Shown in pieces: positions 21,010-29,928 of a stretch of 37,158 nucleotides of DNA. The notes beneath the pieces are model-generated. The model was not told the DNA's origin. It made no database searches and saw only the letters and a list, made by a program, of their open reading frames with translations. This DNA comes from a virus. The stretch's first letter is position 1. Each line of letters begins with the position of its first letter. Location: the IMG/VR virus record IMGVR_UViG_3300037217_000069, positions 1-37,158 of that record; one strand, given 5' to 3'. Position numbers and translations under genes: made by a program.

Positions 21010-22727
21010 TCAGCGCGCCGCCGGCCAAGCCGCGCATCCGCGTGCCCTGCGGGTCGAGCCGGGTGCCGGCGCCGCAGGCCGCGGTCGGCAGCAACAACGA
21101 CCTGCCGCAGGACGGCAATTTCGGCGGCGAGGCGACGGTCGGCCGCGTGCTGAACGCGCAGCATCGCGGCAGCCTCTATGCCTATGACGCGGCGAGTCGG
21201 CACTCGCAGGAAATGGCCGACTGGTGGGCCTGGATCAGGTCGCCCGACTCGGAGACGACGCCCTATCGCGACCGCATGGTCGCACGCAATCGGGATGTGG
21301 TGCGCAACGACGGCTGGGCGTCCGGCGGCGTCATGCGCATACTGGACAACACGGTCGGCGCCAATTTGCGCCTGTCCGCGCAACCCGACTATCGGTACCT
21401 GGCCCTGCTCGGCGGCTCTGCCTACGACGTGGTCTGGTCCGAGGAATTCCGCAGCGCGGCCGAGGCGTATTGGCGCTCCTATTCCGAGAATATCGGCCGC
21501 TGGAATGACCGGGCTTGCGCACTGACGACCGGCGCGCAATTCCGGTTGGCGATGCGGCATAAGCTGGTCGACGGCGAGGCGCTGGGCGTGAATTTCTGGC
21601 TGCCGGATCGCGTCGGCCCCGGTGCGGCGGACTTCGCGACGACGCTCGAACTCGTCGATCCGGATCGGTTGTCGAACCCGAACGACATGGTCGACACCAA
21701 GTATCTGCGCGGCGGTGTCGAGATCAACGACGACGGCGCCTCCATCGCGCATCACATCCGCGAAGCGCATCAGAACGACATCTACAATGCCGTCGAATCG
21801 ATGCGGTGGGAGCGCGTCGTCGATCGAGACGACGACGGCTGGATCAGGGTGGAGCACGATTTCGAGCGCGACCGGGTCGGCCAGCACCGCGGCATCGGCG
21901 TGTTCACCCCGGTCCTAGCGCGCATGAAAATGTTGGCCAGGTACTACGGGGTCGAGCTGCAGGCTGCGGTCGTGCAGGCGACGCTGGGATTGTTTGTGAC
22001 CACGCCCTTCGACAAGGAGTTGCTCGCCGACGCCGTGACCGGCGGCAGGAGCCCGATGGAGCGGTATCTCGGGTTCCGCGGCATGTGGCGTGATGAAAAC
22101 CCGGCGATGTTCAACGGCGTGGTGATCCCGACGCTGTCTCCCGGCGAGACGATCACGCCTGTTCAGGCCAGCCATCCGCATGAGGCGTTCGAGGCATTCA
22201 CCCACGAAATGCTGCGCACCATTGCCGCAGCACTCGGCGTCTCGGCCGAGCAGATCACGCAAGACTGGTCGAAGACGAATTACAGCAGCGCCCGCGCCGC
22301 ACTGCTCGAAAGCTGGAAGACGCTGGTGCGCCGCCGCGCAGAATTCGCCCGCGGCTTCGCCACGCCGTTCTACGCGATGTGGCTTTGGGAGGCGTTCGAC
22401 CTCGGCCTCTTGCCGCTGCCGCGCAATGTCATTCCGTTCAGAGACGCGATGACTGCCTATGCGCGGTGCCGCTGGCTGGGGCCTGGCCGGGGCTGGATCG
22501 ACCCGGTCAAGGAACGGCAAGGCTCCGTGCTCGGCATGGATGCCTGTCTTTCGACGATGGAAGACGAGCTGGCCGATAACAGCGGCAAGGAGGTCGAAGA
22601 GGTGCTCGATCAGCGCGCTCGCGAAATGATGATGTTCAAAGAGCGCGGCCTCACACCGCCGAGCTGGGCCAGCATGCAGACCGCGACCGAAGCGGCGCAA
22701 CCGCCGGCCGAGCCTATCGCCGCTTGA
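21006..22727 (+). CDS. Portal protein, lambda gpB family
   Basis: A 573-residue lambda-family portal. Typical segments: NAQHRGSLYAYDAASRHSQE, RNRDVVRNDGWASGGVMRIL, GAQFRLAMRHKLVDGEALGV, LVDPDRLSNPNDM, KYLRGGVEINDDGASIAHHI, and SAEQITQDWSKTNYSSARAA followed by a Trp-rich wing. It forms the dodecameric DNA channel at the head vertex. It overlaps gpW by ATGA and is followed by the S49 protease as in lambda B-C. Confidence 0.92.
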   Translation: MISAPPAKPRIRVPCGSSRVPAPQAAVGSNNDLPQDGNFGGEATVGRVLNAQHRGSLYAYDAASRHSQEMADWWAWIRSPDSETTPYRDRMVARNRDVVRNDGWASGGVMRILDNTVGANLRLSAQPDYRYLALLGGSAYDVVWSEEFRSAAEAYWRSYSENIGRWNDRACALTTGAQFRLAMRHKLVDGEALGVNFWLPDRVGPGAADFATTLELVDPDRLSNPNDMVDTKYLRGGVEINDDGASIAHHIREAHQNDIYNAVESMRWERVVDRDDDGWIRVEHDFERDRVGQHRGIGVFTPVLARMKMLARYYGVELQAAVVQATLGLFVTTPFDKELLADAVTGGRSPMERYLGFRGMWRDENPAMFNGVVIPTLSPGETITPVQASHPHEAFEAFTHEMLRTIAAALGVSAEQITQDWSKTNYSSARAALLESWKTLVRRRAEFARGFATPFYAMWLWEAFDLGLLPLPRNVIPFRDAMTAYARCRWLGPGRGWIDPVKERQGSVLGMDACLSTMEDELADNSGKEVEEVLDQRAREMMMFKERGLTPPSWASMQTATEAAQPPAEPIAA

Positions 22728-22745
22728 TCGAGGAGACCTGAGACC

Positions 22746-23645
22746 ATGCCGTCGCCCGCACGAGCATCGCGAGCGCGGGGTGACGTGACGCGCTTTCCGC
22801 ATTTGGCGCAGCGCCTGTTCAACGTCCCCCTCGCCATTCATCCAGACAAGGCCGAGATCGTCATGGCGGCGCTCGCCGACCGGCTGGGCGTCGCCCGGCT
22901 CTTCGGCGGTTCCGGCCAGGTCGTGGCGCTGGGGGGCTTCGAATCCGACGAGCCTGCGGCCGATGATCGCCACTACGACGTGATCGAAGGCGTGGCGATC
23001 ATCCCGGTCACCGGCACGCTCGTCGCCAAGTCCGGCACCATGCAGCCCTGGTCTGGCATGACGGGCTATGACGGCATCCGCGCCTGTCTCAGCCTGGCAA
23101 TGGCGGACCGGGCGGTGCGCGCCGTGGTGCTCGATATAGACAGTCCGGGCGGTGAGGTGTCCGGCTGTTTCGACCTGGTCGACGAGATTTTCGAGTGCCG
23201 CGGCCAGAAGCCGATCTGGGGCATCCTGTCCGAAACGGCGTATTCGGCGGCCTACGCCATCGCCAGCGCGTGCGACCGGATCACGGTGCCGCGCACCGGC
23301 GGCACCGGGTCGGTGGGCGTGATCGCGCTGCACACGGATTTCAGCCAGGCGCTGTCCGGGGCCGGGATCAAGGTCACGATCATCCAGCACGGCGCCCGGA
23401 AGTCCGATGGCAACGAGTTCAACCCGCTGGCGCCGGAGGCGCTGGCGCGCTTCCAGGCCGATATCGATGCGATGGGCGAACTCTTCTGCGCCACCGTCGC
23501 CCGCAATCGCGGCATGCAGCCGGGCGCCGTGAAGGCCACGGAAGCATCCACCTTTCTTGGCGCCGCCGGCGTCGCAATCGGCTTCGCGGACGCCGTCATG
23601 GCGCCGGACGCCGCCTTCGGAGCCTTGCTCGCCGAGCTGGGCTGA
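22746..23645 (+). CDS. S49 (SppA/ClpP-fold) head maturation protease
   Basis: A 299-residue protease of the lambda gpC type. VLDIDSPGGEVSGCFDLVDE near 131-150 is the oxyanion region, Ser167 in ETAYSAAYAIAS is the probable nucleophile and Lys219 in GARKSDGNEFNPL the general base, with GGTGSVGVIALHTD between. It should cleave scaffold and portal/capsid proteins. GAGGAGA lies about 10 nt upstream. Unlike lambda gpC it has no fused scaffold tail; a separate scaffold-like gene follows. Confidence 0.9.
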   Translation: MPSPARASRARGDVTRFPHLAQRLFNVPLAIHPDKAEIVMAALADRLGVARLFGGSGQVVALGGFESDEPAADDRHYDVIEGVAIIPVTGTLVAKSGTMQPWSGMTGYDGIRACLSLAMADRAVRAVVLDIDSPGGEVSGCFDLVDEIFECRGQKPIWGILSETAYSAAYAIASACDRITVPRTGGTGSVGVIALHTDFSQALSGAGIKVTIIQHGARKSDGNEFNPLAPEALARFQADIDAMGELFCATVARNRGMQPGAVKATEASTFLGAAGVAIGFADAVMAPDAAFGALLAELG

Positions 23646-23666
23646 CACTGCCACCACGAGGAAGCG

Positions 23667-24329
23667 ATGAGACTCTCCACGATGCTGCGCGGGGCCGGCT
23701 CGGCCCTGTCCTTCGCCCATTTGGCCGGCGTCCGGCCGGGCGCGGTCCGCAAGCGGGCCGACGACGGCAACAAGACCTACGACGACCAGGACGACAAGAA
23801 GCAGGCCGACGGCGAGTCCGATGAGGACTATGCCAAGCGCATGCGCGCGCGCAGCGACCTCGGCGACGATGAAAAGCAGGCCGAGGGCGAATCCGACGAG
23901 GAATACGCCTCGCGCATGCGGGCGATGGATGAGGACGAAGAGGCGCACGCCGAAGGCGACGACGAAAACGCCGAGGATAACGACCAGAAGCGCGACGACG
24001 ACGATAAGGAGATGCATGGCAACAGCGTGATCGCCCGTGCCAGGCGGCGCGAGCGCGCCCGCTGCGCCGCCATATTCGCGACCAAGGAAGCCGGTGCAAA
24101 CCCGGTGCTGGCGGCGAACCTCGCATTCCAGACGCGCCTGACCCGCCGCCAGGCGATCCGGGTGCTGCGCGATACGCCGGCGCCCCAGGCGGAAAAGCAG
24201 CATCCGCACAGCGTCGCCCGCCGCAACCCCAATCTCGGCGCCGGCGGTCAACCGGCCGGGCCGGACTCTCGCCGGGCCGCCCATGACCGCATGGTCGGCT
24301 ATCTGTCCAACGCCACCGGCAAGAAGTAG
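23667..24329 (+). CDS. Scaffold-like acidic protein with repeats
   Basis: A 220-residue protein. The middle is strongly acidic and contains two 16-residue near-repeats (QADGESDEDYAKRMRA at 46-61 and QAEGESDEEYASRMRA at 71-86); the end is basic (RARRRERARCAAIFATKEAG, RMVGYLSNATGKK). The position between protease and decoration protein, high charge and low complexity fit a capsid assembly scaffold (the lambda Nu3 role), here a separate gene. GAGGAA lies before the ATG. Confidence 0.65.
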   Translation: MRLSTMLRGAGSALSFAHLAGVRPGAVRKRADDGNKTYDDQDDKKQADGESDEDYAKRMRARSDLGDDEKQAEGESDEEYASRMRAMDEDEEAHAEGDDENAEDNDQKRDDDDKEMHGNSVIARARRRERARCAAIFATKEAGANPVLAANLAFQTRLTRRQAIRVLRDTPAPQAEKQHPHSVARRNPNLGAGGQPAGPDSRRAAHDRMVGYLSNATGKK

Positions 24330-24377
24330 CCGCGCGCCGGCATCCGCTCAATCGAGACTCTTTCAGGAGCCCGTCCC

Positions 24378-25709
24378 ATGACCGGTGTACCTCTGATCGA
24401 ACTGCGCCACCGCGGCGGGTTCTGTGTTTCGCTCGCCAACGGGCATCGGTCGCTCGACCGCGGCACGGTCCAGAACAACAGCGCGTCGGTGCTGATCCTT
24501 CAGGCCGGCACCGTGCTGGCGGAACTGCCGGGCACTCCGCCAGGCGAGCCCGCCATCTACGCGCCGCTCGTCCATGCCGGCGTCGTCGGCAGCGTCGCGT
24601 CGGCTGCCCTGACCTCGCCGGGCGCCGGCTTCGCCTCGATCCCGGCGGTCAGCGCGGCCTCGGGGCAGGGCGCCAATTTCCAAGCCGCGATGCAGGCGCT
24701 GGGCGCGACGCCCACGCCGGGCTCGGCCACCGCAAGCTATCAGCCGAACGACACGGTCGTGCTGGGCGGCGGTGCCGCGTCCGTCGCCGCGGTGCTGGCA
24801 GTGCTCACCACCACGCTTGGTAGCGCCACGCCCAACGCGCCCGGCACCGGCTACACGCCAGGCGACACGATCGTGGGCAAGGGCGGCACGCCCACCTCGC
24901 CCACCGTGTTCGCAGTCGCCAGCACCAAGGTCGTCTCGGCGACGATCGCCAACCCCGGCGCCGGCGGCACGAACGGTGCCGCCGTCGTGACCGGCACGAC
25001 CGGCACCGGCACGCGGTTCCAGGCGAACGTCACCATCGCCAATGGCAGCATCTCTGCCGTCAATTCGATCGCGCTCGCCGGCGCCTATACCGTCAACCCG
25101 AATGCCCCGGCAGCGGAACCGGTCACCGGCGGCAACCTGGCGGGGGCTACGCTCAATGTCGTCCTGGGCGTGAACGCCGTCACGATCCAGTCCGGCGGTG
25201 CCTACACTGCCAATGCGCCGGCCTTGACCCAGGGCTCGACCAGCGGCGCCGGTGTTGGGGCCACCTTCAACGGCCTGATCTTCGCGCCGCTCGCGGTGTC
25301 TGTCGTGACGCCAGGCAGCTACACCGCCTTGCCGCCGATCCCGGACCCGCAGGGCTCGACCAGCGGCAACGGCGCCGGTGCCACCTTCACCATCAATTGG
25401 TGCGTGGCGTCCGTGCAGGTTTCGGGCGGCACGAACTACGACAATGGCGACGCGCTGGTCTTTGCTGGGGGCACCCCGACCACCCCGGCCGCGGGCACGA
25501 TCGTGACCAACACGGCGGGCGATCTGGTCGCCGCCGGCATCCTCTACGACCAGCTCTACATGCAGCCGAACACGGTCGCGACCAGCGCCATCGTCAATGC
25601 AGATGCCGAGGTCAACGGCTCGGAACTGATCTGGGACCCGAGCTTGTCCGCTCTTGATCAGCAGGTCGCCATCAGCCAGCTGTTCCAGCTAGGCATCAAG
25701 GTCCGCTGA
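24378..25709 (+). CDS. gpD-family head decoration protein with a large repetitive insertion
   Basis: A 443-residue protein; lambda gpD is 110. Residues 1-50 (GGFCVSLANGHRSLDRGTV, ASVLILQAGTVLAEL) and 385-443 (AAGILYDQLYMQPNTVATSA, ADAEVNGSELIWDPS, VAISQLFQLGIKVR) are the two halves of a gpD-like fold. Between them about 330 Gly/Thr/Ala-rich residues form repeats of two types: V-x-x-PG-x-Y...GSTSG-x-GATF and Y-x-x-GDT-x-V-x-x-GGT. gpD trimers sit on the outer capsid, so the insert should project outward. AGGAG lies upstream of the ATG. Confidence 0.82.
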   Translation: MTGVPLIELRHRGGFCVSLANGHRSLDRGTVQNNSASVLILQAGTVLAELPGTPPGEPAIYAPLVHAGVVGSVASAALTSPGAGFASIPAVSAASGQGANFQAAMQALGATPTPGSATASYQPNDTVVLGGGAASVAAVLAVLTTTLGSATPNAPGTGYTPGDTIVGKGGTPTSPTVFAVASTKVVSATIANPGAGGTNGAAVVTGTTGTGTRFQANVTIANGSISAVNSIALAGAYTVNPNAPAAEPVTGGNLAGATLNVVLGVNAVTIQSGGAYTANAPALTQGSTSGAGVGATFNGLIFAPLAVSVVTPGSYTALPPIPDPQGSTSGNGAGATFTINWCVASVQVSGGTNYDNGDALVFAGGTPTTPAAGTIVTNTAGDLVAAGILYDQLYMQPNTVATSAIVNADAEVNGSELIWDPSLSALDQQVAISQLFQLGIKVR

Positions 25710-25775
25710 TCCCCCAACCGCCACAGACGATCGATCAACGCTTGCCGCCATGCGCGGCTTTAGGAGTCCCGTGCC

Positions 25776-26807
25776 ATGGTCATGTTGAATATCTTCGAGA
25801 ACGACGCGTTCTCGACCGTTCAGCTTACCCTCGCCATCGAGAAGGTGCCGTATCAGCCGACCGGCATCGGCGTGCTCAATGCCTTCGAGGATGAGCCCGT
25901 TCGAACCAAGGCGCTGGCGGTCGAGCAGCGGCAGGGCAAGCTGGTGCTGATCCCGGTCTCGGATCGCGGCGAGGAAGGCACCCAGCGCACGACCGAGCTG
26001 CGCCAGATCCGGTACTTCAACATCCCGCGCCTGATGACCAGCGACACGCTGAAGGCAGACGAGCTGCAGGGCATCCGCGAGTTCGGCCAGGAATCGGAAT
26101 TGATGCAGGTCGAGAAGGAGGTAGCCCGGCGCCTCGCCGGTCCGACCGGCCTGATGCGCAACATCGAGTACACCTGGGAATACCATAGGCTGGCCGCGAT
26201 CCAGGGCCTACTGCTCGATGCCAATGGCAGCGTGCTCTACAACTGGTTCAACGAATTCGGCATCACGCCGAACCCGGCCATCGAGTTCAATCTCGCAGCC
26301 GCCACGCCGAACTCGCTGCGCCCGGTCATCAACCAGCTGCGCCGCACCATGGCGCGCAAGTCGCAGGGGGCGTTCACGCCGACGACGCGCGTCCGGGCTC
26401 TCTGCGGCGATCAGTTCTACGACGACTTCGTCAATCATCCCGACGTGATCCGGACGTTCCTCAACTGGTCGGCCGCGTCCGATCTGCGGGACGATTCGCA
26501 GGGCGCCGCCTTCGACACCTTCACCTTCGCCGGTGTCGACTGGTGCAACTACCGCGGTTCCGACGACACGACCACGATCTCGATCCCGTCGAACCAGGTG
26601 AAGTTCTTCCCGGTCGGCGCACCCGGCATCTTCCAGCGCGGCCTGGCGCCGGCCGAGACTTTCGAATGGGTGAACACGCCGGGCAAGGCCATGTACGTCA
26701 TTCCGATCCCGGATCGCGACCGCGGCGCCTGGTGGAAGATGGAAGTCTATTCCTACCCGCTGCACATCTGCACCCGTCCCGAGGTGCTGTTCTCCGGCCA
26801 GGCTTGA
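25776..26807 (+). CDS. Major capsid protein, lambda gpE family
   Basis: A 343-residue HK97-fold capsid protein of the GpE family: MVMLNIFENDAFSTVQLTLA, LAVEQRQGKLVLIPVSDRGE, QIRYFNIPRLMTSDTLKADE, EYTWEYHRLAAIQGLLLDAN, RVRALCGDQFYDDFVNHPDV, and C-terminal RGLAPAETFEWVNTPGKAMY and YPLHICTRPEVLFS. It forms the head shell. TAGGAGT lies 9 nt upstream; the preceding 66 bp hold nothing else of note. Confidence 0.95.
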   Translation: MVMLNIFENDAFSTVQLTLAIEKVPYQPTGIGVLNAFEDEPVRTKALAVEQRQGKLVLIPVSDRGEEGTQRTTELRQIRYFNIPRLMTSDTLKADELQGIREFGQESELMQVEKEVARRLAGPTGLMRNIEYTWEYHRLAAIQGLLLDANGSVLYNWFNEFGITPNPAIEFNLAAATPNSLRPVINQLRRTMARKSQGAFTPTTRVRALCGDQFYDDFVNHPDVIRTFLNWSAASDLRDDSQGAAFDTFTFAGVDWCNYRGSDDTTTISIPSNQVKFFPVGAPGIFQRGLAPAETFEWVNTPGKAMYVIPIPDRDRGAWWKMEVYSYPLHICTRPEVLFSGQA

Positions 26808-26813
26808 CCGGCC

Positions 26814-27188
26814 ATGTCGATCGATTGGGCCGAACTGACGGCGCCCGTCACCCGCATCCTGGGCGGACCGGCGCTGTATCTGCCGGCATCCGGCGGGCAA
26901 TTTCTGATCGTCGGCGTATTTGACGAAGCCTTCAAGGAAGTGGTCGGGCTCAGCGGCGACGGTTCGCCGATCGCTTCTGTCACGCCGGTGCTTGGCATGC
27001 AGCCGCGCGACTTGCCGGCGATGCCGCTGAAAGGCGACCAGGTGAAGATCGTGCCAGGGCTGATGATAAGCGATGCGGCGGCAACGATCGCCATCATCCT
27101 TGCGACCGGCCAACTCTTCAAGGTCCGCGAAGTGCGCCCTGATAGTCACGGCGGCGCCATACTGATGCTGAACGACATCTCGCCGTGA
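26814..27188 (+). CDS. Head-tail attachment protein, FII-like
   Basis: A 124-residue protein, mostly beta (PALYLPASGGQFLIVGVFDE, RDLPAMPLKGDQVKIVPGLM, LFKVREVRPDSHGGAILMLN). This position after the capsid gene and the final GGAILMLN strand are typical of lambda FII/phage head-tail joining proteins. It caps the portal and binds the tail. The stop overlaps the next GTG (GTGA). Confidence 0.75.
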   Translation: MSIDWAELTAPVTRILGGPALYLPASGGQFLIVGVFDEAFKEVVGLSGDGSPIASVTPVLGMQPRDLPAMPLKGDQVKIVPGLMISDAAATIAIILATGQLFKVREVRPDSHGGAILMLNDISP

Positions 27189-27697
27189 GCGAAGTCGCTG
27201 CTGTCGTCTATGCCGCGCGGGTCCTGCGCGAGCTGGCCGTTGCCGCCCTGAAGACGGCCGCGACCGGCGGGACGCTTGCAGCCACGGTCTACTCGCCGGG
27301 CGACACGAGCACGGCGCCCGAGCAGCTGCCCGCTATCCTGGTGCGCAGCGCGCGGCAGGTGAAACGTCAGCTCGCTCTCGGCCAGCGGGTCTACGTCTCG
27401 CACATCGAAATCGAGCTGCAGTCTCAGCTCGATGACAAAGATCCGGAAGTGGCGCAGTGCCGGATCGAAGCGTTGGGCCTGCAGATCGAGCGCGTGTTCT
27501 TCACCGATCCGGGTCTGTGGGCAGTCATCGAAGGCTATGTCGAGATCAACCAGCAGATCCGAATCACGTCGGACAGCAAGCGGCACACCGCCGAACTCGA
27601 TATGGGCTGGGTAATTCAAGTCCGCGAAACCTTCCCGCCGGCGCCGGGCGTGCCGATCGTCAGTATCCAGGCGATTGTGACCCAATCAGGTCAGTAA
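27185..27697 (+). CDS. Tail terminator / minor tail protein (candidate)
   Basis: A 170-residue protein with helices then beta strands (VYVSHIEIELQSQLDDKDPE, RIEALGLQIERVFFTDPGLW, TAELDMGWVIQVRET). The layout and place (after FII, before the sheath gene) suit a tail terminator/completion protein that ends tail growth and joins the head. GTG start coupled by GTGA. No close family recall, so the role rests partly on position. Confidence 0.62.
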   Translation: MSEVAAVVYAARVLRELAVAALKTAATGGTLAATVYSPGDTSTAPEQLPAILVRSARQVKRQLALGQRVYVSHIEIELQSQLDDKDPEVAQCRIEALGLQIERVFFTDPGLWAVIEGYVEINQQIRITSDSKRHTAELDMGWVIQVRETFPPAPGVPIVSIQAIVTQSGQ

Positions 27698-27711
27698 TCA
27701 GGAGATATCGA

Positions 27712-27981
27712 ATGTTGTTCGTCAAACCTGCCGTGGCGGGAACGAAGGTGCCTTTTCCGAAATCGTCCACCCGGTTCTTGAAGCCGGAAGGCGAGGAAGT
27801 CCCGGAAGACCGCTACTGGCTGCGACGCCTGGAGCACGGCGACATTGTTGTCGGCACGCCGCCGGCCAAGCCGTCACCCCCCGTTGCGCCCGCGCCGCCG
27901 GCGGCATCCGGCTCACCGCCGATTCCCGCCGCTCCGCCGTCGGCGCCCGCCACTGCCACGGAAGCGGCGGCAAAGTCCTGA
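27712..27981 (+). CDS. Mu gp38-like protein (DUF2635) with proline-rich tail
   Basis: An 89-residue protein. LFVKPAVAGTKVPFPKSSTR followed by GEEVPEDRYWLRRLEHGDIV is the short Mu gp38/DUF2635 signature found before sheath genes of Mu-like tails. Residues 51-89 form an added Pro/Ala tail. AGGAG lies upstream of the ATG. The exact role of gp38 is unknown. Confidence 0.78.
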   Translation: MLFVKPAVAGTKVPFPKSSTRFLKPEGEEVPEDRYWLRRLEHGDIVVGTPPAKPSPPVAPAPPAASGSPPIPAAPPSAPATATEAAAKS

Positions 27982-28018
27982 CACCTCTCGCAGCCTTCCG
28001 TCTTGATCGGAGCACGCC

Positions 28019-29509
28019 ATGAGCGCCATCAATCCAATCAACCTTGCGCCCTATGACCCCAACAATTACGTGCCGGGCGTCTTCGGCGTGCTCAACACGT
28101 CGCAAGCGAACACGGCAACCCAGCAACAGCTGACGCTGATCATCGGGCAAATGCTCCCGAGCGGGACTTACACGCCGAACATGCCGGTATTGGCCACGTC
28201 GCTGGGCGATTGCCAGGCGGGCGCAGGTGCCGGTTCGATGCTCGCCAACGAGCTGTGGGCCTACCGGCAGAATGACAGTTTCGGCCAGGTGGTGCTGTTG
28301 CCGGTCCTGGACAATCCTCAAGGCGTAGCGGCGACGGGACAGGCTGCGATTACCGGCACGGCCACGGCGGCGGGCGTCCTCTATCTCTATATCGCTGGGC
28401 AGCGCGTTGCGGTCGGGGTCAATGCCGGTGACACGGCGGCGACGGTCGCCACGAACGCCGTCGCACAATGCGCGCTGATCCAGTCCCTGCCAGTATCGGT
28501 AGCGGCCACGTCCGGCAATATTGCGGTCACCGCGCTCCATAAGGGCCTTGAAGGCAACGACATTACCTTGATGTTGAACTTCAAGGGTGTGCCAGCCGGC
28601 GAAGTCACGCCGCCGGGCATCCAGGTGGTTTTTACGGCAATGGCGAACGGCGCCCTCAATCCGGTCATCGCCACGGCGCTCGCCAATATCCCGGCGACCA
28701 AGGCTTATGACTTCATCGTCAGCCCGTATACCGACTCGACATCGACGACGGCCGTGACCGAATTCCTGAATGCCACGACCGGGCGTTGGTCGTATCTGCA
28801 GCAGATCTTCGGCGCCGCCTGGGGCGCCATCCGCGGTAATCTTTCCGCGCTGACGACCTTCGGCGGCACGCTGAACGATCCGCATATACAGATGATGTCG
28901 TTCTTCGGCAGCCCGACACCGAATTGGGTGTGGGCGGCTGCCTATTGCGGGGCGAGCGCCGCTTCGCTGCGCGCCAATCCGGCCGTGCCGCTCAACACCA
29001 ATGCGATCCTCGGTGTCTTGGCGCCGCCGGATCAATTGCTCCTGGATCAAAGCGAGCAGAATACGCTGCTGCACACCGGTCTCTCGACTTTCGATGTCGA
29101 CCCGGCCGGCGTCGTGCATATTCAGCGCTCGGTCACGACATATCAGACCAACGCCGCGGGCGCTCCGGACAATTCTCTGCTGAATACCGAGCGCCTCTAC
29201 ACCATTCAATTCATCTGGCGCGACTATATCAATTTCCTGAAGTCGCGCTTCAGCCAGTGCATCATCGTTCCGGACGGCACGTCCATCCCGTTCGGCGCGC
29301 CCATGACGACATTGCAGCTCATCAAGCTCGCCTGCATCGCGCGCTATCAGACCTATTGCAACGCCGGCCTCGCGCAGAACCCGCAGTATTTCGCCAAGAA
29401 TATCTCCGGCGTGAACAATGGTGGCGGGTTCGTGGCGTTGGGCTTGCCCATCACGGCCAGTAATCAGCTCGAAGTGATCGGCCTGCTGTTTCAGCTGCAG
29501 CCGTCGTAG
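28019..29509 (+). CDS. Contractile tail sheath protein, Mu gpL-like
   Basis: A 496-residue sheath protein: VPGVFGVLNTSQANTATQQQ at the N-terminus (Mu gpL pattern), a variable Ala/Thr-rich insert domain, AYDFIVSPYTDSTSTTAVTE, and the conserved C-terminal core (NTERLYTIQFIWRDYINFLK, SRFSQCIIVPDGTSIPFGAP). Its presence makes this a myovirus. It is followed by the tube gene after 41 bp with GGAG. Confidence 0.9.
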   Translation: MSAINPINLAPYDPNNYVPGVFGVLNTSQANTATQQQLTLIIGQMLPSGTYTPNMPVLATSLGDCQAGAGAGSMLANELWAYRQNDSFGQVVLLPVLDNPQGVAATGQAAITGTATAAGVLYLYIAGQRVAVGVNAGDTAATVATNAVAQCALIQSLPVSVAATSGNIAVTALHKGLEGNDITLMLNFKGVPAGEVTPPGIQVVFTAMANGALNPVIATALANIPATKAYDFIVSPYTDSTSTTAVTEFLNATTGRWSYLQQIFGAAWGAIRGNLSALTTFGGTLNDPHIQMMSFFGSPTPNWVWAAAYCGASAASLRANPAVPLNTNAILGVLAPPDQLLLDQSEQNTLLHTGLSTFDVDPAGVVHIQRSVTTYQTNAAGAPDNSLLNTERLYTIQFIWRDYINFLKSRFSQCIIVPDGTSIPFGAPMTTLQLIKLACIARYQTYCNAGLAQNPQYFAKNISGVNNGGGFVALGLPITASNQLEVIGLLFQLQPS

Positions 29510-29550
29510 CCGCAGCCCTCGCCTGAGCGGTTCTCAACAGGAGACGAGAC

Positions 29551-29928
29551 ATGTCGAACCTCGCTGCCGGCGCCCGCGCCGGTATAGGCACCCTGACGAT
29601 CGAAGGCGAGCCGCTGGATATCGCCAAGGGTGCCAAATACAAAACCAATCAAGTCACGCGCGAAACGCTGAAGGGCCAGAGCGGCATCCAGGGCTTCAAG
29701 GTCGGCATCGACGCGCCGATGATCGGCGCCACGGTCCGCGATGCCGGGTCGATGACGACGGCCGACTTCATGGCCATGACCTCCGTCTCCGTCGTGCTCG
29801 TGCTCGCGAACGGTAAATCCGTGTCCGGCGACGGGATGTGGTGTGTGAAGGCCGAAGCCATCGAAACCGAGGAAGGCACGTTCGACCTCGAATTCGAAGG
29901 CTACTTTGTGACGGAGATCACGGTATGA
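29551..29928 (+). CDS. Tail tube protein, Mu gpM-like
   Basis: A 125-residue protein; GTLTIEGEPLDIAKGAKYKT and GFKVGIDAPMIGATVRDAGS are typical of the Mu gpM/FluMu tail tube family, ending in a beta-rich EGTFDLEFEGYFVTEI. It polymerises into the inner tube. AGGAG lies before the ATG. The stop overlaps the chaperone ATG. Confidence 0.9.
   Translation: MSNLAAGARAGIGTLTIEGEPLDIAKGAKYKTNQVTRETLKGQSGIQGFKVGIDAPMIGATVRDAGSMTTADFMAMTSVSVVLVLANGKSVSGDGMWCVKAEAIETEEGTFDLEFEGYFVTEITV

Noticed and set aside
21915-24284. A 789-residue minus-strand frame over the portal, protease and scaffold genes
   Set aside because: Its composition (Arg/Gly/His-rich) and position exactly opposite clear lambda-family genes make it an antisense shadow of GC-rich coding DNA.
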